Made by a program: the position numbers and the translations under genes. The notes beneath the pieces are model-generated. The model was not told the DNA's origin and did not search any database. It saw nothing but the letters and a program-made list of their open reading frames with translations. Below are positions 1-8,084 of a stretch of 53,811 nucleotides of DNA, in pieces. Origin of the DNA: Acidimicrobiia bacterium (GTDB lineage Bacteria; Actinomycetota; Acidimicrobiia; Acidimicrobiales; Poriferisodalaceae); assembly GCA_022824805.1 (NCBI GenBank), contig JAJDZE010000044.1, positions 1 through 53,811 on the forward strand, read 5' to 3'. The stretch's first letter is position 1. Each line of letters starts with the position of its first letter.

Positions 1-840
1 CTCGGCCGAGTGGCGCATCTTGGCGACCATGGCGCCGGCCGTGGCGGCTTCGAGGTCGGCGTCGGCGAATACGACGAACGGTGCGTTGCCGCCGAGCTCC
101 ATCACCACCTTGAGCACCCGGTCGGCGCAGCGCTTCAGCAGCACCCGGCCGACCTCGGTGGAGCCGGTGAACGACAGCATCCGCACGGCTCGGTGATCCA
201 CGACCGCGTCGAGCCACGCGCCCGAGTTGGCGGTGGGCACGAAGTTGACGACGCCTGGGGGCACGCCGGCTTCGCCCAGCAGCTCGGCGACCCGCAGCGA
301 GGTCAGCGGGGCTTCGCGGGGCGGCTTGATGACCACCGTGTTGCCGGCGGCCAGCGCCGGGGCGAGCTTGCGGGTGATCATGGCGGCCGGGAAGTTCCAG
401 GGCGTGATCATGGCCACGACGCCGACGGGCGGGTGGCGGGTGATGATGCGGTTGGCGCCCGAGGGGGCGACGCTGATCGAGCCGTGGATGCGCACGGCTT
501 CCTCGGCGTTCCAGCGGAAGAACTCCGCGGCGTAGGCCACCTCGCCGACGGCATCGGCGCGGGGCTTGCCGTTCTCCAGCGTGATGAGGTCGGCCAGTTC
601 GTCAGAGTGCTCGATCAGGATCCGGTGGGAGTCGCGCAGGATCTCCGAACGGACACGCGGCGCGGTGGCAGCCCAGCCAGGCTGCGCTGCGGCAGCCGCG
701 TCGCACGCCGCCACCGCATCGGCTGGGGTTCCGGCCGCGACACCGGCAGCAACGTCGCCAGTCGCTGGGTCGACCACGTCGATCAGCCCGCCGCCTGCGG
801 CGCCTCGCCAATCGCCTCCAATGAGCATCTGCGTTTGCAT
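1..840 (-). CDS. NAD(P)-dependent aldehyde dehydrogenase, 3' end cut by window edge
   Basis: The minus-strand frame is open from an ATG at 840 to the left edge (280 codons). It reads as the N-terminal part of an aldehyde dehydrogenase of the succinate-semialdehyde/betaine-aldehyde type, which oxidises an aldehyde to the acid with NAD(P)+. Visible family motifs are ITPWNFP in the cofactor domain, KPPREAPLTSLR, the nucleotide-binding FTGSTEVGR, and MELGGN with the general-base Glu near residue 250. The catalytic Cys lies beyond the window. A second in-frame ATG at 828 would remove four residues. The substrate cannot be told from this part. Confidence 0.93.
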   Translation of the reverse strand, partial: MQTQMLIGGDWRGAAGGGLIDVVDPATGDVAAGVAAGTPADAVAACDAAAAAQPGWAATAPRVRSEILRDSHRILIEHSDELADLITLENGKPRADAVGEVAYAAEFFRWNAEEAVRIHGSISVAPSGANRIITRHPPVGVVAMITPWNFPAAMITRKLAPALAAGNTVVIKPPREAPLTSLRVAELLGEAGVPPGVVNFVPTANSGAWLDAVVDHRAVRMLSFTGSTEVGRVLLKRCADRVLKVVMELGGNAPFVVFADADLEAATAGAMVAKMRHSAE

Positions 841-1024
841 CGCGCCAGCATCGCAAATCAACCGGCCGCAGCGCGCCACCGCAACCGGGCCAAGACCCTG
901 CAACCATCGCAACCGAGCCTCGGCGATGCGACCGTCCACCCTCCGGCGATACCGCAGGGTTGCCGCTACGCCGATGGGTCGCTCACAGGTCCGCAACAGC
1001 CCGCTCCGCTGCGAGGCCGGCCGC

Positions 1025-2014
1025 TCAGTCGCCGTAGTGCAGCTGGCCCTTCTCGCCGGCGCGCATCTCGGCGATGGCGCGCTGCGCATCGTCGATCGCG
1101 CTTTCGAGCTGGACGACGACGGCGTCGCGGTCGGAGGTGAACTCCAGCTCGTCGATCAGTCGGGTCAGGCGATCCTTGCTGCGCCATGCCGCGAATTTGG
1201 CCCATTCGGTCCACAGCGTCTCGGGGTCGTCGATGCCGATCAGGTCGGACGTGCGGCTCTGCTCGTCGACCGCGGCGCCGGTCGCCACGTACCCGTTCAC
1301 CATCGAGATGCGCTCGCACATCTCGTCGAGCGGGCCGGCGCGATGCACCACCATGTCGCCGTGCAGGGCGACGGCATAGCCGGGACCGGGAAACTCGGGA
1401 GCGACCGCCCGCTCAGCCGGGACTTGCTCGCCGGCTTCGGCCAGCGCGGCGGCTTCGTGCTTGGTGCCCCCGAACCACTCGAAACGCCCGCCGGCTACCT
1501 GGGCCGGGTCGGTCACGGCCAGCACGTAGTCGAGCGGCAGCGTGTCGTGATGCCACTTGTCGATGCTGACGTCGATCTGGGACGGCTCGTAGTTGATGTG
1601 GCCCAAGTGCACCGGCATCGGGTGCGGGGCGATCTCGATGCCGTAGATGGCTTCGAGGTGCGCTGTTACCTCAGGGCTGAGGCAGAGGTCACGCAGCCAG
1701 CGTGAGCGGTAGCAGCCGCCGCGCACGGTCCGCTCGATGCGCTCCCCCGCCGGGCGGGTGTAACAGCGCAGCCGCCTGGCGATCTCCAGCATGATCGCCG
1801 AGCCTTCGTCGCTCAGCATCCGGAACGGAGACGACAGCGCTACCGGCGTGGCCTTCGTGGCAATCTCGGCAGCGTCGTAGCCGAGGTCGGCCAGCATCAG
1901 CACCTCGGCCGGTTCCTCAAGCTGCAGGTGCCGCCCGGCATCGAACGCCGGCTCGCCCTCCAGCCACGTATACCCCCGTGGCTGGGTAGCCGGAAACGGA
2001 ACTGCTTCGCCCAT
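1025..2014 (-). CDS. Putative 2-oxoglutarate/Fe(II)-dependent oxygenase-like protein
   Basis: A protein of 329 residues without signal peptide or membrane segment. The middle holds a plausible facial triad of the double-stranded beta-helix oxygenases: KWHHDTLPLDYV gives an HxD around residues 153-156, and GDMVVHRAGPL gives the distal His around residue 222. Shortly after, ERISMVNGYV could supply the Arg that binds 2-oxoglutarate, as in phytanoyl-CoA dioxygenase-like proteins. The substrate is unknown. It stands alone between the dehydrogenase and the insertion sequence, and the ISAzo13 element begins about 50 bp upstream of its start, so its promoter may have been altered. The family call is inference from motif spacing. 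Confidence 0.6.
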   Translation of the reverse strand: MGEAVPFPATQPRGYTWLEGEPAFDAGRHLQLEEPAEVLMLADLGYDAAEIATKATPVALSSPFRMLSDEGSAIMLEIARRLRCYTRPAGERIERTVRGGCYRSRWLRDLCLSPEVTAHLEAIYGIEIAPHPMPVHLGHINYEPSQIDVSIDKWHHDTLPLDYVLAVTDPAQVAGGRFEWFGGTKHEAAALAEAGEQVPAERAVAPEFPGPGYAVALHGDMVVHRAGPLDEMCERISMVNGYVATGAAVDEQSRTSDLIGIDDPETLWTEWAKFAAWRSKDRLTRLIDELEFTSDRDAVVVQLESAIDDAQRAIAEMRAGEKGQLHYGD

Positions 2015-2067
2015 CGCCGATGACTCTAGAAGCGAGATTCTTCACGAGCGCGCCCAGTCATCCGAGT

Positions 2068-2096
2068 GCTAAGGGCCCGCCGCGGGTTAGGTCGCG
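2068..2096. repeat. Left terminal inverted repeat of ISAzo13-type element
   Basis: It pairs with 3326-3354 in inverted orientation, with about 19 of 29 positions identical. It overlaps the last codons of the transposase gene, which ends at 2087. Confidence 0.7.
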
Positions 2097-3325
2097 TGGT
2101 TTGGCGGTGTGATGGTGTAGTTCCATTCGCCGTGCCAGTGGTGGGGTTGCAGCGGTAGTTGTCGCATTTGGGTGTCGGTGATCTTGATGCCGCGTTGGTA
2201 CCAGTTGGGGTCGTAGGCGGCTTGGACGGTGAGGCCGGCTTGGGTGGTGGTGGAGGCGATGAGCTCGACGATGGTGGCGATGTCGGTGAGGGGGCGGCCG
2301 CGCCAGTTCATGGAGATGTAGCTGAACAGGCGGTGCTCGATCTTGTTCCATTTGCTGGTGCCGGGCGGGTAGTGCACGACGGTGATCTCGAGGCCGGTCT
2401 CGGCGGCGAGCTGTGCGAGGAACCATTTCCAGGCGCGTGGCCGGTACCCGTTGGAGCCGCCGGCGTCGGCGGTGATCAGCAGCCGGGTCGCTTGGGGGAA
2501 CCGTTCGCGTCCGAGGGTGTTCCACCAGCGGCGGATCGACTCCACGGCGAACTCTGCTGTGTCGGCGCAGTCGCCGACGCTGACCCATCCGGCGTTGTTG
2601 GCGACGTCGTAGACGCCGTAGGGGATGGCCTTGGCGAACTCGCCCAGCGCCCGGTCCGCGAAGTCGTGCACCCCGACGCGCTCTGGCTCCCCGGCGGGCT
2701 GCCATTCCGCGCCGCCGTTGGCGTAGCGCCCGATCAGCTCCTTTTTCTTGGTGTCCACGCTGATCACCGGCTCCCCCGCAGCGAGCCGTCCGGCGACAGC
2801 AGCGTTGAGATAGGAGAACTGGCCGTCACGGTCGGGATGAGAGGCGCCCTCGTTCTGCTTCGCCGTCGCCTGCAGCGAGTAGCCCATCTGGCCAAGCAGC
2901 CGCCGCACCAGCTCAGCCGACGCCTTGAACCCCTGCGCGGCCAGCTCGCGGGACAGCTGATAGGTCGACTTCAGCGTCCACCGCAAAGGCGACATCGGGC
3001 TGCCCCGCGTGCTGGGATGCACCAGCTCGTCGAGCGCCTCCACCAGCCCGGGCTGCTTGACCGCAGCCGGGCGGTCCCCGCCGCCCACAGCACGCTGACG
3101 CTCACACGGCTCCACCCCAGCGCGCACCTCGCGCACAGCCCGCGACATCGTCGAAGTGGAGATCCCCGACGCCTCCACCACGAACGCCTGCCCGCCCCGG
3201 CCCAGCGCCTCGGCCATCGCGCCGGTCGCCACGCGCCGCTGCCGCTCGCCCAAATGCGGCATCACCACATCGAAGAACGCCCTCGCCGCCTCAGCCGACA
3301 ACTCCACGCAGCACACACTACACAA
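2087..3325 (-). CDS. ISAzo13 family transposase (DDE)
   Basis: A 412-residue transposase of full length for the family. The N-terminal third carries a helix-turn-helix-like region with SGISTSTMSRAVREV. The DDE core is visible: VISVDTKKKELIG gives the first Asp, LLITADAGGSNGYR the second, and GTSKWNKIEHRLFSYIS the Glu. The C-terminus GEWNYTI is also typical of the group. It cuts and pastes its own element using the terminal repeats. No frameshift or stop is seen. Confidence 0.93.
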   Translation of the reverse strand: MCSVCCVELSAEAARAFFDVVMPHLGERQRRVATGAMAEALGRGGQAFVVEASGISTSTMSRAVREVRAGVEPCERQRAVGGGDRPAAVKQPGLVEALDELVHPSTRGSPMSPLRWTLKSTYQLSRELAAQGFKASAELVRRLLGQMGYSLQATAKQNEGASHPDRDGQFSYLNAAVAGRLAAGEPVISVDTKKKELIGRYANGGAEWQPAGEPERVGVHDFADRALGEFAKAIPYGVYDVANNAGWVSVGDCADTAEFAVESIRRWWNTLGRERFPQATRLLITADAGGSNGYRPRAWKWFLAQLAAETGLEITVVHYPPGTSKWNKIEHRLFSYISMNWRGRPLTDIATIVELIASTTTQAGLTVQAAYDPNWYQRGIKITDTQMRQLPLQPHHWHGEWNYTITPPNHAT

Positions 3326-3354
3326 CGCGAGTTATCTTATGGTGGACCCCTAGC
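3326..3354. repeat. Right terminal inverted repeat of ISAzo13-type element
   Basis: Inverted partner of 2068-2096. It lies just upstream of the transposase start at 3325, so it probably overlaps the transposase promoter. Confidence 0.7.
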
Positions 3355-3385
3355 TCGTCATCTGGGAGAAAGGCAGGTGCTCATC

Positions 3386-3769
3386 ATGGCTAATGGGCCA
3401 GTCGGCGTCTATGGCGACGTTGACACTCACAAAGATGTTCATGTCGCTGCGGCGGTGGATCAGGCGGGGCGGCTGTTGGGGACGGCGTCGTTCGGGGCGG
3501 ACCCGGCGAGCTATCGGGAGCTGCAGGAGTGGCTGAGCGGCTTGGGGCCGCTGGTGCGAGTCGGGGTGGAGGGCACTGGTTCCTCTGGGGCGGGCCTGTG
3601 CCGGCATCTGCGCAGGGTCGGGGTCGAGGTGGCCGAGGTGGTGCGGCCGAACCGTCAGATGCGCCGCCGCCGCGGCAAGTCGGACTGGGCTTCACCAACA
3701 GCGGCGGGCCGACCAACCGACACGACCGCCGCTGCCACTCGATCCACTGGGCTCACGGGGTGCGGTTGA
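3386..3769 (+). pseudogene. Truncated IS110-type transposase (N-terminal RuvC-like part only)
   Basis: It starts at an ATG after a GGGAGAAAGG ribosome site. The first 100 codons match the IS110 DEDD transposase N-terminus: DVDTHKDVHVAAAVD with the first catalytic Asp, VGVEGTGSSGAGL with the Glu, and VRPNRQMRRRRGKSD. In intact members GKSD is followed by the next catalytic Asp and later a transposase_20 domain with a Ser. Here homology stops at about 3685 and the frame runs on about 27 junk codons to a stop. It is therefore a 3'-deleted remnant. It lies 31 bp from the right end of the ISAzo13 element. Confidence 0.85.
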
Positions 3770-4505
3770 TCGACACTATGTGGGTGTCGCCGTCGTCGGC
3801 GGTGACCGTGATGGTGTAGCCGCGCATCGTCACCGATTCGCCGGGGACCAGAACCGGAAAGCCGTCGACTTGGCCGTTGCCGCTGTCGCCGGCCAACCTC
3901 ATCGGCAGGTCTCCCGAACCAATCAAAGCATCGACAACGTAGACGAGCACACCCTCGCTGATGAGGGCAGGTCGCTCGTGACGGCCTAGCCCGCTCCCGA
4001 TGGCCAGCTGAGTGACGTACTCGCTGTGGGCCATCTCTGCGCGAAGCCACGTGTGATGCGGAACGAACTCAATGTCGAGCTGGCCGTAGCTGGAAGCTTC
4101 CAAGTACTTCTCCGCATGCTGCAGACCCAATGCAGCCTCCTCATGGGTGGTGTGGAGGGCTTGTGCGTCGAGGAAGTCCATGAACAGCACGGCGACCTTG
4201 AGGGTCCCTGTGGCCGATGGCGCCCAGTCGGCAAGCGGAAAGCCTGCGGTGGTGCCCTGAGCGCCGCGAGGGCGGCATTGGGCGGCTGGAATCGCGACGG
4301 GTTCGCCAGCGTCAGCAGCCACCGCCTCGGCAACCTACAACGACGTCTCATACCGGTCCGCGCCCCCATAGCGCGTCACCGACACATCCGAGCCGACGGA
4401 ACCGTCGCCGTCGCCATCAGCAGCAGCCCCCGCAGCCGACGGAAACACCAGCACACCGCCGAAAGCGATGAGCGCTGCCAGCGCGACGACACCGAGGCGG
4501 CGCAT
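3753..4505 (-). pseudogene. Decayed secreted protein: CWB2 start plus M6-metalloprotease-like segments
   Basis: The ATG at 4505 opens a signal peptide (MRRLGVVALAALIAFGG, ending near SAAGAA). An acidic GDGDG stretch follows, then RYGGADRYETSL, the beginning of a cell-wall-binding repeat 2. An in-frame TAG at 4335-4337 interrupts it, after which the same frame continues VAEAVAADAGEP. The next part (VAVLFMDFLDAQ, YLEASSYGQLDIEFVP, HTWLRAEMAHSEYV) resembles the N-terminal region of M6-like secreted proteases. The sequence then jumps to a C-terminal piece (GYTITVTADDGDTHIVSI), and no HExxH motif remains. Both the nonsense codon and the missing catalytic core argue for a dead gene. The protease relationship is inference. 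Confidence 0.7.
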
Positions 4506-4526
4506 CCCCCGCAAGCTGCTGCGGCG

Positions 4527-4600
4527 TCAGTCGTTGCAGGTGATCGAAACCGTGTGGGTGTCGCCGCGCACCGACCGCCTCAGCCGGATCGGCAATTTGC
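4527..4600 (-). pseudogene. 3' remnant of a second M6-like protein gene
   Basis: A short frame reading RGDTHTVSITCND then stop at 4527-4529. It resembles the last residues of the neighbouring pseudogene (DDGDTHIVSINRTP, stop). It lies directly upstream of that gene on the same strand and is closed by a stop only about 24 codons upstream. It looks like the leftover tail of a tandem paralogue removed by deletion. Confidence 0.4.
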
Positions 4601-4666
4601 TTCAGCACTCGGCAGGCGGCGCAGATGCCTCCAATATGCGGATCCTCGTGATCCGCGCGGGTGCGT

Positions 4667-4927
4667 TCAAGCGTCCTGCTGCCGCCTGTAGATGTCTGCA
4701 ACCGAGTCGATCAGCGCAGCAGTCTCGATCTTGACGCTTCCGAGAGTGCTCTTGATCTGGCGAAGCTCGCGGTCCTGGTGATCAAGGCGCCTCTCGAGAT
4801 GATCAAGGCGCCCGTCCAGACGATCAAGACGCCCGTCTTGATGATCAAAACGCCCGTCCAGATGATCAAGACGCCTGTCTAGATGCTCTCGCAGTTCCGT
4901 GATCTCGCTCTTGGCCTCGTCTGCCAT
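4667..4927 (-). CDS. Small coiled-coil protein with DHLDGRL-type heptads
   Basis: An 86-residue acidic/basic protein. Residues about 10-60 repeat a seven-residue pattern (LDRRLDH, LDGRFDH, QDGRLDR, LDGRLDH, LERRLDH), a charged parallel coiled coil. It is followed by ELRQIKSTLGSVKIE and a tail DIYRRQQDA. There is no signal peptide or membrane segment. An AGGA element lies about 8 nt before the ATG. The repeats are visible at DNA level as GATCAAGACGCCCGTC-like units on the plus strand. Function is unknown. It is reminiscent of the cassette coiled coils at 21.8-29.6 kb but is not obviously homologous. Confidence 0.6.
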   Translation of the reverse strand: MADEAKSEITELREHLDRRLDHLDGRFDHQDGRLDRLDGRLDHLERRLDHQDRELRQIKSTLGSVKIETAALIDSVADIYRRQQDA

Positions 4928-5048
4928 ACCTCCATCCTAGACAAAGCGGCACCCGTGGCGACCGCGACTCACGAGAGCACCCGACCGACGGTTGCGCTGC
5001 CAGAGGAACCGGACAGCGCCGCAACCACGATGAGCGACAACGGCTCGC

Positions 5049-5080
5049 GCAGCGTCGGGGCTGTCTACAGCTGCTGCACA
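5049..5080. repeat. 32-bp direct repeat, copy A
   Basis: Identical to 5122-5153, 73 bp away. Copy B covers the stop codon of the coiled-coil gene remnant at 5138, so this is probably a duplicated gene tail. The rest of the gap 4928-5306 holds only these repeats, the remnant and part of the 92-bp duplication. Confidence 0.75.
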
Positions 5081-5121
5081 CTGGTTGTCCGTGCGGTGCG
5101 CCGCTGCTGGACGACCCGCAC

Positions 5122-5153
5122 GCAGCGTCGGGGCTGTCTACAGCTGCTGCACA
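5122..5153. repeat. 32-bp direct repeat, copy B
   Basis: Second copy of 5049-5080, overlapping the 3' end of the coiled-coil remnant. Confidence 0.75.
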
Positions 5154-5200
5154 GGCGGCGACTCGACACCCAAGGTCGGCTCGATGCGCGCCAGACGCTC
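5138..5200 (-). pseudogene. 3' tail of a cassette coiled-coil gene (family of 22318-22815)
   Basis: Read on the minus strand this gives ERLARIEPTLGVESPPVQQL then stop. That nearly matches the C-terminus of the proteins at 22318, 23206, 24275 and 27361 (RLARIETTLGVESPPAQQP, stop), and the DNA after the stop (CTAGACAGCC-like) is also shared. Only the last 20 or so codons survive. It shows that the cassette family once extended, or was copied, to this side of the surface-protein island. Confidence 0.7.
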
Positions 5201-5369
5201 GGGCGGTCGGGCGCTCACTGAGCGTCGATCGGGGTGTTGATACAGGCGTCGGCTCGCCAGGAGAGCACGTCGTCGCTGCGCGCCAGACGCTCGGGCGGTC
5301 AGGCGCTCACTGAGCGTCGATCGGGGTGTTGATGTAGGCGTCGGCTCGCCAGGAGAGCACGTCGTCGCT
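5186..5369. repeat. 92-bp tandem duplication over the 3' end of a CWB2 gene
   Basis: Two head-to-tail copies, 5186-5277 and 5278-5369, differing at three positions. The right copy contains the last 21 codons and stop of the CWB2 gene ending at 5307. The left copy repeats those codons downstream of the stop. The unit also includes part of the coiled-coil remnant tail, so the duplication occurred after that junction formed. Confidence 0.85.
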
Positions 5370-8084
5370 GCTGTCCGACGACTTCACCGACAGGGTGGCC
5401 GAGAAGCCGCCGGCGCCGTAGGCGTCGGCGATGCCGACCCGCAGCGGCTCGACCGGGCCCGTGGCCGGCTGCGACGGCCGAGGGCTGTCATCGCTGATCG
5501 GCGGCGGCCCGTACTCGCGCGAGGCCAGCGTTCCCGACCGAAGCAGCGACGAGCCGCGCAGGTGCCACGAGCCGTCATGAAGCACGGCCTCGCCGTTGGC
5601 GGTGCCGACAAGCGTGCCGCTCTCGGTGGAAATCTCCCAGCTCGCGGAGAAGGTGTCGGGAACCCGGCCGGTGCCGCCCGACTGCTGGGCGGCCTCGCCC
5701 CGGAAGATCCGCACCAGGATGCGACTGTCGGCCACGGCATCAACGTAGTCGCCGAGCTGCACGCGCCCATTTCCCGAACCGCTGCGGAACAGCAGACGTG
5801 TCTGCCCGCCGCGTACCGGGTCGATGTGGCTGGGAATGCCGGTGACCGACGGCTGACCGGCCACGATCGGCGCTGTCAGCGCGAAGCGGCGTGCGGCGTC
5901 GCTGACCACCATGATCGAGTCGGAGGTGGCCCCGCCGGGCCCCACCGCACGCGCCAGCACCGGCGCGGTGATCTCGTCGGCGGGCCCGATCGACACGCAG
6001 GTCGGCGCACCGGTGCCCGCCGTCCTCGCGGTGCCGTCGGCGTCGACGAGGTATCGGCGGCCGGCAGGCAGCTCGCTGACCGCCGCAGGGCCGTCTCGCT
6101 CCACCAGCAGCCAGCGTGCATCGCGGTATGCGCCGCGAGGCGCGCACATCTTGAGGTGCTCTCCGGGACCGTCGAAGTACACCGGCGACATCGACAGCGT
6201 CGTGGCAAAGGCGCCGATGCCGAAGTCGAGGTTGCGGACCGACTGGATGCCGAACGGCGAGTACGGGTCGGGCGTATTCGCGCCCACCAGCACCGCGGGG
6301 TCGTTGTGGTCGTCGACGGCACCGCCGCTGAGCAGCGACGAGACCGTTCCCAGTGCCTGGTCGGTGAGCGTGGCGTCCGATCCGAACGCCACGGCGAAGC
6401 CCGGCGCCGGGCAGTCTCCGGCGGTCAGCGCCTCGGCATAGCGCCCCCGTTCCACGCGGGTGCTGCACTTCGACGACAACGAGAACGACTCGGTCAGGAA
6501 CGCCTCGACGCTGGCAGGCAGCCGGTCGGCACCGGCGCGCACCAAGATGATCGGAACCGCACTGCGCGTGGGCCGCCCCCGCTGCTGCGACCCTGCCCCG
6601 GCGCCGCCACCGGAACCGCCACCGTCGGAACCACCACCGGAACCGCCGCCAGCACCGGAACCGCCGCGAGCCACCACCGCAGGGTTCGCCACCGTGATCG
6701 GCGGCAGCATGCGAGCCGGCGCACCCAGTCCGGAAGCAGCGCTCGCCACGCCGCACCACGGACCGGCGCTCAGGATCTCAGCGCTGCCGCGGGCCGAACG
6801 GCCGCTGCCGGACGAGGCTGCGACGCACAGCATGGAACCGGCGAACCCGTCGCGCCCGGCCGAAGGCCACCAGCCGCCGAACTGCTTCGCCATCTCGATG
6901 CTGGTGGCGTAGCGATCCGGCCCGGCTACGCGAATGGCCTCGGCACGCGACAGCCGCTGTGCCTCGGCGAGGATCTCGGGAGATATCCGCGCGGTGCCGC
7001 CCAGCACGATGATGTTCTCGATGGGCAGCAGGCTGAGCGCTGCTGCTGTGGCAACCGGCAGCGCGTCGCTGCCGTCGTGCAGCAGCACCGGCACCTGCCA
7101 GTAGCTCGTCCACCAGCCCGACGCCAGCGCGTCGATGCCGTCGACACCGTCTGTCAGCACCACCGAGTCGGGCAGCACGCGGCAGGTGTCGGGCGCCGGG
7201 CGCCATTCCACCGCAGCGTTGGCCAAGAACCCCGAGGTCACCACTCCGTCCGATGTGGAGGAGTCGGCGCATTCGGCGGTGTCGGGCGGTGCCGGGCCGC
7301 CCACCAGCGCCAGCGCCACGGCCACAGCGGTTGCGTACCGGTCGCCGCCCCACGCACGGAACACCTCGGTGTACCCGATCGACACCAGCTCCGATTCGAC
7401 CTCCACAGGCACCGCCTGGGGGCCGCCCACGATGATCGCCTGGCGGGCGGTGGTGCATCCGCCCGAGCGCAGGTCGTGCGCTGCAAGCCGAGCCGAGAAC
7501 GACAGCGACGTCGCGCCGCTTCGCGTCGAGCGTGTGAGCAGCATCGGGGCTGCGAAGGTGTCGACGCGGGCGAAGCCGCCGGGCGGATCGAACAGCGGGT
7601 CGGCGGCTGCCACCCGCTCCACGTACGGCTCGCTCGAGCGCCCGGTGGGATCCGACAGCGCGGCGGCGGCGAGCGCATCGGCCACCGAGTCGCCGGCCAC
7701 CACGATGACCGATTTCGGGCACACGCCCGGCCCCCACCAGCCGGCTGCATCGCCCAGGCTGCGCACGCCGCCCGAGGTGGCGTCGGGGGAGTCATAGGGG
7801 AACCCGCCTTCGCCGCGCAACAAAAGCGACGCCGCCAGCGCCGTCTGATACGGATCGGCGCCCGAGACGCGCAGCGCGTTCGGCCACCCCTCGATCTGCG
7901 GCGACGCCAAGAACGATTGCGGCCATTGTGCGGGTGCAACCGGGCCGGCTGGCCGCGCGGCGGGCGCGAGCGCACCGGCCGACGCTCCCGCCACCACGCC
8001 TGCGATGAGCAGCAGCGCTGCAGACGCGCCGCGAAGCCTCCGGTGGGCGCGGCGCGTCGAGGTACCCCGACGCTGGAGAATCAC
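5307..8084 (-). CDS. CWB2-repeat surface protein coupled to ECF sigma factor
   Basis: A 925-residue exported protein. Residues 1-45 are a signal peptide (basic start, then ASAALLLIAGVVAGASAGA). Residues about 60-460 hold three CWB2-type units marked by RVSGADPYQTALAASLL, FRAWGGDRYATAVAVAL and IRVAGPDRYATSIEMAK. CWB2 domains anchor surface proteins to cell-wall polymers. Residues about 467-500 are a Gly/Ser linker (GGGSGGGSDGGGSGGG), followed by a C-terminal region of unknown fold. The GTG start at 8084 overlaps the stop of the sigma-factor gene (GTGA), so translation is probably coupled. Its architecture differs from the four upstream CWB2 paralogues: it has a linker and no FTVTFSDDV-type domain. 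Its exact role is unknown. Confidence 0.88.
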   Translation of the reverse strand: MILQRRGTSTRRAHRRLRGASAALLLIAGVVAGASAGALAPAARPAGPVAPAQWPQSFLASPQIEGWPNALRVSGADPYQTALAASLLLRGEGGFPYDSPDATSGGVRSLGDAAGWWGPGVCPKSVIVVAGDSVADALAAAALSDPTGRSSEPYVERVAAADPLFDPPGGFARVDTFAAPMLLTRSTRSGATSLSFSARLAAHDLRSGGCTTARQAIIVGGPQAVPVEVESELVSIGYTEVFRAWGGDRYATAVAVALALVGGPAPPDTAECADSSTSDGVVTSGFLANAAVEWRPAPDTCRVLPDSVVLTDGVDGIDALASGWWTSYWQVPVLLHDGSDALPVATAAALSLLPIENIIVLGGTARISPEILAEAQRLSRAEAIRVAGPDRYATSIEMAKQFGGWWPSAGRDGFAGSMLCVAASSGSGRSARGSAEILSAGPWCGVASAASGLGAPARMLPPITVANPAVVARGGSGAGGGSGGGSDGGGSGGGAGAGSQQRGRPTRSAVPIILVRAGADRLPASVEAFLTESFSLSSKCSTRVERGRYAEALTAGDCPAPGFAVAFGSDATLTDQALGTVSSLLSGGAVDDHNDPAVLVGANTPDPYSPFGIQSVRNLDFGIGAFATTLSMSPVYFDGPGEHLKMCAPRGAYRDARWLLVERDGPAAVSELPAGRRYLVDADGTARTAGTGAPTCVSIGPADEITAPVLARAVGPGGATSDSIMVVSDAARRFALTAPIVAGQPSVTGIPSHIDPVRGGQTRLLFRSGSGNGRVQLGDYVDAVADSRILVRIFRGEAAQQSGGTGRVPDTFSASWEISTESGTLVGTANGEAVLHDGSWHLRGSSLLRSGTLASREYGPPPISDDSPRPSQPATGPVEPLRVGIADAYGAGGFSATLSVKSSDSSDDVLSWRADAYINTPIDAQ

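Larger units (their letters stand above)
2068..3354 (-). mobile_element. ISAzo13-type insertion sequence, complete
   Basis: About 1.29 kb bounded by imperfect terminal inverted repeats. The left end reads GCTAAGGGCCCGCC inward from 2068 and the right end reads GCTAGGGGTCCACC inward from 3354. Over about 29 bp, 19 positions match, including the inner TCGCG. The single transposase gene fills the element. No convincing target duplication is visible next to the ends. The element looks intact and may be active. Confidence 0.8.

Noticed and set aside
2068-3354. Composite transposon formed with the IS110 fragment
   Set aside because: The IS110 gene is 3'-truncated and there is no second copy of either element on the other side.
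4335-4337. In-frame stop in the CWB2/M6-like gene as possible selenocysteine recoding
   Set aside because: The codon is TAG, not TGA, and the gene also lacks its catalytic region.
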